Shown one piece after another: positions 1 through 5,880 of a stretch of DNA of 37,698 nt (positions are counted from its first letter, which is position 1; the number at the start of each line of letters is the position of its first letter). The position numbers and the translations under genes were made by a program. The notes beneath the pieces were generated by a model. That model ran no database searches and was not told where the DNA came from. It saw only the letters and a list, made by a program, of their open reading frames with translations. Where the stretch lies: NCBI GenBank assembly GCA_038230695.1, contig JBBRMT010000013.1, positions 1 through 37,698 of the forward strand, written 5' to 3'. Origin of the DNA: QHBQ01 sp038230695 (GTDB lineage: Bacteria > Chloroflexota > Chloroflexia > QHBQ01).

Positions 1-11
1 AGGAAAGAACT

Positions 12-317
12 ATGTCAACACTTCGCCCACTGGGCAATCGCGTCGTTATCAAGGCGCTGCCGAAGGAAGAAGTTACCAAGAGCGGCATCGTGCTGCCCGA
101 TACGGTCAAGGAGAAGCCCCAGGAGGGCCGCATTATCGCGGTTGGCTCCGGCACTCGCCTCGATAATGGCGACATTGCGCCGCTCGATGTCAAGGTTGAT
201 GATCGCGTGCTGTTCGCCAAATACGCTGGCACCGAGTTCAAGCTGGATGGCGAGGAGCTGATCATCCTCAGCGAGAAGGACATTCTGGCCGTTATCGTCG
301 GCGAGACCGATAAGTAG
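12..317 (+). CDS. groES: GroES co-chaperonin (10 kDa)
   Basis: This is the 101-residue lid subunit of the GroEL/GroES folding machine. It forms a heptameric cap over the GroEL ring in the cytoplasm. The opening LRPLGNRVVIKALPKEE and the segment containing KSGIVLPDTVKEKPQEG (the mobile loop region) are typical of the family, as is the total length. An AGGAAAG ribosome site sits at positions 1-7, right at the window edge, so the promoter and any CIRCE-type heat-shock operator lie outside. groEL follows 67 bp downstream in the same direction, the classical bicistronic arrangement. Nothing looks truncated. Confidence 0.97.
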   Translation: MSTLRPLGNRVVIKALPKEEVTKSGIVLPDTVKEKPQEGRIIAVGSGTRLDNGDIAPLDVKVDDRVLFAKYAGTEFKLDGEELIILSEKDILAVIVGETDK

Positions 318-384
318 TCACCTTATTTCCGCTTATGCGGATTTTCGTTAATCAGACCAAAAGTAACAAGGAGGGAGTAACCAA

Positions 385-2019
385 ATGGCAAAGCAGTTGG
401 TATTCAATGAGCAAGCCCGTGCGCGGCTCAAGGCCGGTGTAGATGCACTTGCCAACGCAGTCAAGACCACCCTCGGCCCCAAGGGCCGCAACGTCGCCCT
501 CGACAAGAAGTATGGCGCACCGACCGTCACCCACGACGGCGTGACTGTGGCTAAGGACATCGAACTGAAGGATCCGTTCGAGAACATGGGCGCACAGATC
601 CTGAAGGAAGCGGCGACCAAGACCAGCGACATTGCTGGCGACGGCACCACCACCAGCATCGTGCTTGCCCAGGCCATCGTCACCGAGGGTATGCGGAACG
701 TGGCCGCTGGCGCGAACCCGATGCAGCTACGTCGTGGTATCGAGATGGCGACCGACGCGATCATCAAGCGCATCAAGGAGATGTCCATCGAGGTTAGCGG
801 CGACCGCAACGAAATCGCCCGCGTCGCCACCAACAGTGCAGGCAGCGACAGCGAGATCGGCGACCTCATCGCCGAGGTGCAGGAGAAGGTTGGCCGCGAC
901 GGGGTTATCACCGTGGAGGAGAGCCGTGGCCTGCGAATGGAGAAGGAGTTCACCGAGGGTATGCAGCTCGACCGTGGCTACATCTCCGCTTACTTCGTCA
1001 CCAACTCTGAGCGCATGGAAGCGGTCCTCGACGACCCTTACATCCTGATCACCGATAAGAAGATCAGCGCCCTGAACGACATCCTGCCGCTGCTGGAGAA
1101 GTTCCTGCAAGTGAGCAAGAACCTGCTGATTATCGCGGAGGATGTGGACGGCGAGGCGCTTGCCACCCTGGTACTCAACCGCCTGCGTGGCACCATCAAC
1201 GTCCTTGCCGTCAAGGCCCCCGGCTTCGGCGACCGCCGCAAGGAAATGCTGCGCGACATTGCCATCCTCACTGGCGGCACGCTGATCACTGAGGAAGTTG
1301 GCAAGAAGCTGGAGAGCGCCACGGTTGCCGACCTCGGTCGCGCCCGTCGCGTCGTCTCCACCAAGGATGATACCACCATTATCGAGGGTCATGGCGAGGA
1401 GGCCGCCATCCGTGGCCGCATCACCGAGATTCGCGCCCAGATGGAGACCACCACTTCCGACTTCGACAAGGAGAAGCTCAACGAGCGCCTTGCCAAGCTG
1501 GCCGGTGGCGTAGCCGTCATCAAGGTTGGTGGCGCTACCGAGACCGAACTTAAGGAGCGCAAGCACCGCGTCGAGGATGCCCTCTCTGCCGCTCGCGCTG
1601 CTGTCGAGGAAGGTATCGTCCCCGGCGGTGGTGTCACCCTGCTCAACGCGATCAGCGCCCTGGACGGCCTTAAGGCCGAGGGTGATGTGCTGACAGGTGT
1701 CAACATTATGCGCCGCGCCCTGGAGGAGCCGACCCGCCAGATCGCCATCAATGGCGGTCAGGATGGGGCGGTCATCGTCGAGAACATCCGCCGCAACCAG
1801 AAGGAGATGGGCAACGACAAGGTTGGCTACAACGTGATGAGCGGCGAGTATGTGGATATGCTCGAAGCCTCGCCCGACCCCGCCAAAGTGACCCGCACTG
1901 CGGTGGAGAACGCTGCTAGCGTTGCCATCATGGTCCTCACCACCGAGGCGCTGATCACCGACCTGCCTGAAGAGAAGCCCGCCATGCCAATGCCCGGCGG
2001 TGGTGGCATGGATTACTAA
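385..2019 (+). CDS. groEL: GroEL chaperonin (60 kDa)
   Basis: This 544-residue protein is the ATP-driven folding chamber subunit. The nucleotide-binding motif GDGTTT is at residues 85-90. The protein ends in a short Gly/Met tail (MPGGGGMDY), as expected for the flexible C-terminus projecting into the ring cavity. AAGGAGGG lies about 9 bp before the ATG, which fixes the start. It is the second gene of the groES-groEL operon, and transcription appears to end at the hairpin at 2064-2099. Several long open frames on the opposite strand and in other frames are codon-bias shadows of this gene. Confidence 0.98.
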   Translation: MAKQLVFNEQARARLKAGVDALANAVKTTLGPKGRNVALDKKYGAPTVTHDGVTVAKDIELKDPFENMGAQILKEAATKTSDIAGDGTTTSIVLAQAIVTEGMRNVAAGANPMQLRRGIEMATDAIIKRIKEMSIEVSGDRNEIARVATNSAGSDSEIGDLIAEVQEKVGRDGVITVEESRGLRMEKEFTEGMQLDRGYISAYFVTNSERMEAVLDDPYILITDKKISALNDILPLLEKFLQVSKNLLIIAEDVDGEALATLVLNRLRGTINVLAVKAPGFGDRRKEMLRDIAILTGGTLITEEVGKKLESATVADLGRARRVVSTKDDTTIIEGHGEEAAIRGRITEIRAQMETTTSDFDKEKLNERLAKLAGGVAVIKVGGATETELKERKHRVEDALSAARAAVEEGIVPGGGVTLLNAISALDGLKAEGDVLTGVNIMRRALEEPTRQIAINGGQDGAVIVENIRRNQKEMGNDKVGYNVMSGEYVDMLEASPDPAKVTRTAVENAASVAIMVLTTEALITDLPEEKPAMPMPGGGGMDY

Positions 2020-2063
2020 ACCACTTCAACAACTCCCTCCTCCATTTCGGGGGAGGAGTACGC

Positions 2064-2099
2064 GGGCGCAACTGCACAAGTTGCGCCCTTTATTTATTT
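2064..2099 (+). terminator. Rho-independent terminator of groESL
   Basis: A perfect 10-bp stem (GGGCGCAACT at 2064-2073 and AGTTGCGCCC at 2079-2088) encloses the loop GCACA. It is followed by a T-rich run, TTTATTTATTT. It lies 45 bp after the groEL stop. A second CTCCTCC/GGAGGAG hairpin just upstream (about 2033-2058, loop ATTTCGG) resembles the dispersed CTCTCCC-type palindromes seen elsewhere in the window. Confidence 0.92.
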
Positions 2100-2107
2100 G
2101 CCTGTGT

Positions 2108-2124
2108 CTATGCTTTTTGCATAG
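2108..2124. promoter_or_regulatory. 17-bp palindrome upstream of small membrane protein gene
   Basis: CTATGC-TTTTT-GCATAG is a perfect 6-bp inverted repeat around a T5 centre. It lies about 107 bp before the next gene, in the AT-rich stretch where its promoter should be. It could be an operator or the tail of the groESL terminator region. No convincing -35/-10 pair was found beside it, so the role is a guess. Confidence 0.3.
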
Positions 2125-2230
2125 TTTGTAAATGGTGGCCCGTATCTTGCATATAAGACTGCGAAGTATCAACAAACTGTGAAAACAATAACCTGGCAAC
2201 CAACCAGGATTTAGAAAGGACTACCAACCC

Positions 2231-2461
2231 ATGAGTCAGGTAAAAGATCAGGCTGAGGAAGCCCAGCAGGAGTATTTCCGCATCACCGACAACGTGCCGG
2301 AGGAGGTATGGTACTGGGGCGCAGTTGCCTCCATCATACTTTCCGCCAGCCTTCGTCTTGCCGGAGAGGCAAAGTGGTCAATCTTCGTTGGGCAGTGGCC
2401 GCCCACCTTCCTGCTGTTCGGCCTCTATCACCGCTTGATCAAGCCCAGCAAGAACCGCTAA
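2231..2461 (+). CDS. Small membrane protein of unknown function
   Basis: This 76-residue protein is not recognised. The N-terminal 25 residues are polar and acidic. Two hydrophobic stretches follow, about residues 28-42 (VWYWGAVASIILSASL) and 51-66 (IFVGQWPPTFLLFGLY). The C-terminus is basic (RLIKPSKNR). This suggests a small helical-hairpin inner-membrane protein. AGAAAGGA about 10 bp upstream supports the ATG. It stands alone between the groESL terminator and its own terminator at 2484-2522, so it is probably monocistronic. Clean transcription signals on both sides make it likely to be a real gene rather than a random frame. Confidence 0.7.
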   Translation: MSQVKDQAEEAQQEYFRITDNVPEEVWYWGAVASIILSASLRLAGEAKWSIFVGQWPPTFLLFGLYHRLIKPSKNR

Positions 2462-2483
2462 TCACCAAATACGATCAACGAGA

Positions 2484-2522
2484 AACCAGCCAGCGAATGA
2501 ACTCGCGCGGCTGGTTCTTTTT
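2484..2522 (+). terminator. Terminator between converging genes
   Basis: The stem AACCAGCC (2484-2491) pairs with GGCTGGTT (2509-2516) and is followed by CTTTTT. It ends the small membrane protein gene. On the minus strand the same stem is followed by TTTCTC, so it may also stop mscL transcription coming the other way. Confidence 0.8.
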
Positions 2523-2574
2523 AGCCTCCACTTATGAGAACGAGCTGCAGTTCGCCCTACGATATACATAGTGG

Positions 2575-3009
2575 CTACGTGAGTGGCGCTATCGAAGCGC
2601 CTGCGGCAGCATCGGTCAACTGCGAGGTGCAAGCTGGGCAGCGGGTTGCCTTGATCGGGATGCTGGTCAGGCAATATGGGCAATCCTTGGTGGTGGGGTC
2701 GGTGGCAGCGGGCTTCTTGAAGGTGTTGAGCATACGATTGTAGTAGCGCACGATCATGAAGATGACGAATGCGATGATCAGGAAAGTGACCACCGCCTGG
2801 ATGAAATTGCCGTAAGTGATTACCGCGTTGCCTATGGTGATGGCTAGACCCTTGAAGTTCTGTCCGCCGATGATCACCCCGATTATTGGCATGATGATGT
2901 CGTTGACCAGCGAGGTGACGATTGCGCCGAACGCTGCGCCGAGGATGACCGCGATTGCCAGATCCATTACGTTGCCACGGGAGATGAACTCCCTGAACTC
3001 CTTGAGCAT
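2575..3009 (-). CDS. mscL: Large-conductance mechanosensitive channel MscL
   Basis: This 144-residue inner-membrane channel opens under membrane tension to release solutes during hypo-osmotic shock. The start FREFISRGNVMDLAIAVILG is the signature amphipathic N-helix and TM1. TM2 spans about residues 68-88. After TM2 the usual C-terminal bundle is replaced or extended by a small zinc-ribbon-like module with Cys110, Cys113, Cys124 and Cys127 (CPYC and CPAC), a variant also known from other MscL proteins. GGGAGGAG lies 7 bp before the ATG. A sigma-70 promoter is at 3094-3122 on the same strand. It is transcribed divergently from the SWIM-protein gene, with a MITE-like element inserted between the two promoters. 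Confidence 0.95.
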   Translation of the reverse strand: MLKEFREFISRGNVMDLAIAVILGAAFGAIVTSLVNDIIMPIIGVIIGGQNFKGLAITIGNAVITYGNFIQAVVTFLIIAFVIFMIVRYYNRMLNTFKKPAATDPTTKDCPYCLTSIPIKATRCPACTSQLTDAAAGASIAPLT

Positions 3010-3093
3010 CTGCCTGCTCCTCCCTTGAGACTTGCCCTGAATGGCCCTGATTGGCTTGCCAATAACTGCGTACCGCTTGCTCGTTGCTGCAAT

Positions 3094-3122
3094 ATTGTAA
3101 CACCAGCAGGCAGCTAGCGCAA
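3094..3122 (-). promoter_or_regulatory. Sigma-70-type promoter of mscL
   Basis: Read on the minus strand, TTGCGC (3122-3117) is separated by exactly 17 bp from TACAAT (3099-3094). The predicted start of transcription is about 80 bp before the mscL ATG. Confidence 0.7.
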
Positions 3123-3138
3123 CGGGTTAAAATGTAGC

Positions 3139-3228
3139 GGGTGTGCGTCACATTCTTGCAACGTATGTGTGGCGTAGGGGCGGATTGCGTCCGCCCTGGT
3201 TGGATATGCAAAAACGTGACGCGCACCC
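3139..3228. mobile_element. 90-bp MITE-like palindromic element, copy 1
   Basis: The element has 13-bp imperfect terminal inverted repeats, GGGTGTGCGTCAC (3139-3151) and GTGACGCGCACCC (3216-3228), with one G-T pairing. The interior is also largely self-complementary around a central GGGCGGA-TTGCG-TCCGCCC hairpin. It is flanked by a perfect 9-bp direct repeat, AAATGTAGC, at 3130-3138 and 3229-3237, read as a target-site duplication. A nearly identical copy in reverse orientation is at 29597-29686. It encodes no transposase, so it would need one supplied in trans. Confidence 0.85.
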
Positions 3229-3257
3229 AAATGTAGCATCCAATCTGCGAATCCCTC

Positions 3258-3286
3258 TTGACACAGCAGAACAATTGTGCTACAAT
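3258..3286 (+). promoter_or_regulatory. Strong sigma-70 promoter of the SWIM/ssb-region genes
   Basis: A perfect TTGACA (3258-3263), a 17-bp spacer and TACAAT (3281-3286). The predicted start of transcription (about 3293) falls inside the LexA-like palindrome at 3292-3307. The MITE copy 1 and its duplicated target end 20 bp upstream of the -35 box. Confidence 0.88.
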
Positions 3287-3291
3287 AGTCT

Positions 3292-3307
3292 TAGAACAAA
3301 AGTTCTA
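3292..3307. promoter_or_regulatory. Candidate LexA (SOS) operator
   Basis: TAGAAC-AAAA-GTTCTA is a perfect 16-bp palindrome containing the core GAAC-N4-GTTC. That core is the LexA/DinR box format of Gram-positive bacteria. It overlaps the predicted transcription start of the promoter at 3258-3286, the right place for a repressor. The downstream genes (SWIM protein, unknown protein, ssb, recD2-like helicase) fit a DNA-damage role. The repressor's identity is inferred; no lexA gene is in the window. Confidence 0.6.
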
Positions 3308-3331
3308 CACCAGGCAAGGAGGAGTAAGCAG

Positions 3332-3613
3332 ATGGCAAAACGCAACAAGCAAACCACCCCTGCGGTGGCCCTGACCTACAACCGCCAACGCCGCGACAAC
3401 GAGGCGTTGTGGACCCGCATCCAGGGTCATGCTGGCATCTACCAGGTGCAGCGGGCAGCAGAGGATACGCATCGGGTGGAACTGAAAGTGGCGACCCAGC
3501 CGGTTTGCGATTGCGAAACCTATCGCCTGTGGGTAGCCCATTCGCGGCCAGGCAAGGGAGCAGCCTGCCCGCACATTGAGGCTCTGCGCGACTGCGGCTT
3601 CCTCGCCGCTTGA
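3332..3613 (+). CDS. Small SWIM-type zinc-finger protein
   Basis: A 93-residue basic protein. The open frame extends further upstream, but that part runs through the MITE and the promoter. The ATG at 3332, preceded by AAGGAGGAG, is the real start. Residues 59-81 contain C59-x-C61, then 17 residues, then C79-x-H81, matching the SWIM zinc-finger pattern CxC-xn-CxH, which binds DNA or protein. No catalytic domain is present, so it is probably an accessory or regulatory factor. It is the first gene after the LexA-like operator and is followed 47 bp later by another gene of the same block, so an SOS-linked role is plausible but unproven. Confidence 0.8.
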   Translation: MAKRNKQTTPAVALTYNRQRRDNEALWTRIQGHAGIYQVQRAAEDTHRVELKVATQPVCDCETYRLWVAHSRPGKGAACPHIEALRDCGFLAA

Positions 3614-3660
3614 ACGCACACTTAGCTTTAACCGAATCGAGGACTAAGGAGAACTACAAG

Positions 3661-4548
3661 ATGGTAACAGAACTTAACCGCCCTAAACAGGTATCGCCGG
3701 AGATTTACGTTTACGCCACCAACAAGAACTTCCTCAACCTCTACGATGCCCTCCGCATCGGCAAGGTCAAAGTCGAACTGGCGGGCTACGATAAAGACTC
3801 CGGCAAGCAAACCGGCATTGCCGCCGCCTGGCTCGATGCCGACGACCTCAAGCTGCTTGCCCACCTGGTGCTAAACCGCCTGTTTGCCGCCGCCGCCAAC
3901 AACCGCTTCGAGCGTTTTGGCGGTAGCGAGAAAGCCGACGGCCAGTTGGAGAGCCGCACCGTCACTATCGAGTGGGACGATGGTGGCGGCAAGTTTGCCC
4001 GCTATCCCTACCGCTTGACCATCCAAAACGGCCCCGGCCAGAAGACCACCACCGGCGCGGTAACACCTGCGGGCGAACCAACCGCTCGTGTGCAGATGCG
4101 GATGCCCGAAACCGACCTGATGAAGACGCTGCTCGTTGCCTCCGACTATGTGCGTAACTACGAGCTGGTCCACTTCCGCACTACGGTGGCCGAGAAGGTG
4201 CGCGAACTGGAAGAGCGCTTCGCCCGCCGCGACGCGCAGAACGGCCCACCTATGCCAGCTGTGCATCTGCACCCCACCGCCGACGAGGATGAGCGGCCTG
4301 CCCGCCCGGCTACTGGCGTGACTGGCAATGGTAACGGTAACGGTAACGGCTACGTTCGTCCTGCCACTAATGGCAGCAGCAATGGCTACGCCCACCCTAC
4401 CCCAACGCCACAACCGGAGGCTGAAGCTGTCGCTGTACCCAGCAACATCACGCCGATGCGCCGCACCCAGCCCACTCCCGCCGATGCCGCCGAGCCAACC
4501 CGTATACCCGCTCGCGAAGTTGCGTCCCGCCGTAGCGCGACACGCTAG
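3661..4548 (+). CDS. Unrecognised protein with Gly-Asn-rich tail, beside ssb
   Basis: A 295-residue protein I do not recognise. The start at 3661 is chosen because AAGGAGA precedes it; the frame runs 17 codons further upstream without a ribosome site. Residues about 1-185 form a mixed alpha/beta region with no known motif seen. Residues about 160-195 (KTLLVASDYVRNYEL onward) look helical, then the chain becomes low complexity: a run of Gly-Asn repeats near residues 222-230, then Pro/Thr/Ala-rich sequence and a basic end (RRSATR). The SSB encoded next has the same kind of Gly-Asn linker. A shared linker and co-location suggest a partner in single-strand DNA handling; this is inference only. 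Confidence 0.75.
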   Translation: MVTELNRPKQVSPEIYVYATNKNFLNLYDALRIGKVKVELAGYDKDSGKQTGIAAAWLDADDLKLLAHLVLNRLFAAAANNRFERFGGSEKADGQLESRTVTIEWDDGGGKFARYPYRLTIQNGPGQKTTTGAVTPAGEPTARVQMRMPETDLMKTLLVASDYVRNYELVHFRTTVAEKVRELEERFARRDAQNGPPMPAVHLHPTADEDERPARPATGVTGNGNGNGNGYVRPATNGSSNGYAHPTPTPQPEAEAVAVPSNITPMRRTQPTPADAAEPTRIPAREVASRRSATR

Positions 4549-4764
4549 CTGAAGGTGGAATGTAGAATGTAGAAGGTAGAATAGAGTTCGTGTAACTTCA
4601 CTATAGCATCATGACCAGCGACCTACATTCTTCATTCTGCACTCTACATTGTTCATTCCCACTGCTCCCGCAGAACTTTTGTTGAACGCTGAACTGAAAC
4701 GTAAACCTGAACCCGTAAACTCTAACCAAGAGCTAACTAGAACATGAAAGGACGAGTATTACCC
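4549..4764. repeat. Heptamer repeat tracts and half LexA-like site before ssb
   Basis: This gap holds three tracts with a 7-bp period: 4555-4582 (GTGGAAT, GTAGAAT, GTAGAAG, GTAGAAT), 4623-4657 (CTACATT, CTTCATT, CTGCACT, CTACATT, GTTCATT) and a degenerate one at about 4684-4725. The first two are roughly reverse complements and could form a long imperfect hairpin. At 4671-4686 the sequence CAGAACTTTTGTTGAA matches 13 of 16 bases of the reverse complement of the LexA-like box at 3292-3307, so it may be a weak second operator serving ssb. No clear promoter was found. Confidence 0.6.
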
Positions 4765-5226
4765 ATGAGTCGCACGCTTAACAAGGTCCAGCTGATTGGT
4801 CGTCTGGGCGGCCCAGTCGAACTGCGCTATACTGGCACCGGCACGGCAGTCGCCACTTTCTCCATAGCCACCAACACCCCGACCAAGAACCAGGACGGCA
4901 CGATGGGCGAGAACACCGACTGGCACAACATCGTGGTATGGGACAAGCTGGCCGAGACCTGCAACGAATACCTGCAGAAGGGCAGCCAGATTTACATCGA
5001 AGGCCGCATCCAGTATCGCAGTTACGAGAACCGCGAGGGCCAGAAGGTGTACAAGACTGAGGTTATCGCCAGCCAGATGATCATGCTCGACAACAAGCCC
5101 AACGCCGAAGGCGCGAACGGCAGCCGCGAGGCCGCCCCTGCCCGCAGCAACGGCAACGGCAACGGCAATGGTCGCCATGCCCGCGCCGAGGAACCCGAAC
5201 TCGAAGCCGAAGAATTGCCCTTCTGA
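4765..5226 (+). CDS. ssb: Single-stranded DNA-binding protein SSB
   Basis: A 153-residue OB-fold protein that coats single-stranded DNA in replication, repair and recombination. MSRTLNKVQLIGRLGG and the WHNIVVWDKLAE segment are classic SSB signatures. The core ends near residue 113. A disordered linker rich in Gly-Asn repeats follows, then the acidic tip ending EELPF, which docks partner proteins. An in-frame ATG lies 21 bp upstream (4744), but the second ATG gives the usual N-terminus and has AAAGGA before it. It lies downstream of the SWIM and Gly-Asn protein genes, possibly under the same damage control, and upstream of a RecD2 helicase. Confidence 0.95.
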   Translation: MSRTLNKVQLIGRLGGPVELRYTGTGTAVATFSIATNTPTKNQDGTMGENTDWHNIVVWDKLAETCNEYLQKGSQIYIEGRIQYRSYENREGQKVYKTEVIASQMIMLDNKPNAEGANGSREAAPARSNGNGNGNGRHARAEEPELEAEELPF

Positions 5227-5880
5227 GGCAAGAGTGCTGAGGTTTGAGGTTTGAGTAGCCACAATACCTCAGCAACCCTGAACTCTCCCCTCTCCCATTT
5301 CGGGAGAGGGGTTGGGGGTGGGTGTGAATCTATGTCCAGGCGAGTGCAACCTTGCCCTTGCGCCCCTCTCCCATTGCGGGCTTATCGTTACCCCAAATAA
5401 AAACGGCGCATAGTACGGTGCTGCGCGACTCCACGCAGCGGGCTGATTTACTGGGGGTTGGGGGCGTAGCCCTTGCTGGCAATACATTCATGCTTATCGG
5501 CTGCTTACCTACCCACCGCTGTTAGCCCGCATTGGCGCGGTTGCCCGCTTGCCAGTTGGCACCGTGTTCATCTCGCGCTAATTTTGGCCGTACTGCTGCT
5601 AACAGATTGTATCACTTACACTTGCGATAAGCACTGGTACATTTGCCAGCGGGGAGCTACGCTCCCAACCCTCAGTAACTCGGCGAACGGCGGGTGGTTC
5701 CCGCCACTACTATCTCCCCTTCTCTATTTGGGGGTAAGGTTTAGCCCAGCGGGAGAGAGGTTGGGGTGAGGATGAGCGCAACCCGCCCCTACCAACATTA
5801 CCAACCGAGGGCGGGTGCAACCCACCCCCACCAACATCACCACCTTCAACTTTCAACTTGTAACTTTCAACTATAAAACT
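5227..5880. repeat. 654-bp gene-free interval made of repeats
   Basis: No credible gene is seen. Just after ssb there is a perfect 9-bp stem, TGCTGAGGT (5235-5243) with ACCTCAGCA (5266-5274), whose left side runs into a GAGGTTT heptamer tract. Then comes CCCCTCTCCC-ATTTC-GGGAGAGGGG (5287-5311), a 10-bp stem of the CTCTCCC palindrome family. Decayed relatives lie near 5366-5380 and 5707-5772. A GGGGGTTGGGGGCGTAGCCC motif near 5453 recurs around 29231. A heptamer tract (TTCAACT, TTCAACT, TGTAACT, TTCAACT) occupies 5845-5872, ending 8 bp before the helicase start. The stems may end ssb transcription, but they lack T-runs. Confidence 0.75.

Noticed and set aside
727..1566. Long open frame on the minus strand inside groEL
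   Set aside because: It mirrors the codon bias of groEL, has no ribosome site and no recognisable protein features.
2462..3274. 270-codon minus-strand frame overlapping mscL
   Set aside because: It is a shadow of mscL and the MITE in another frame, with low-complexity His/Gln/Arg-rich product.
3143..3331. Upstream extension of the SWIM-protein frame
   Set aside because: It would translate the MITE and the promoter; the ATG at 3332 has a strong ribosome site and lies after the promoter.
5473..5769. 98-codon frame between ssb and recD2
   Set aside because: It is built from repeat sequence, lacks a ribosome site and has no coherent protein character.
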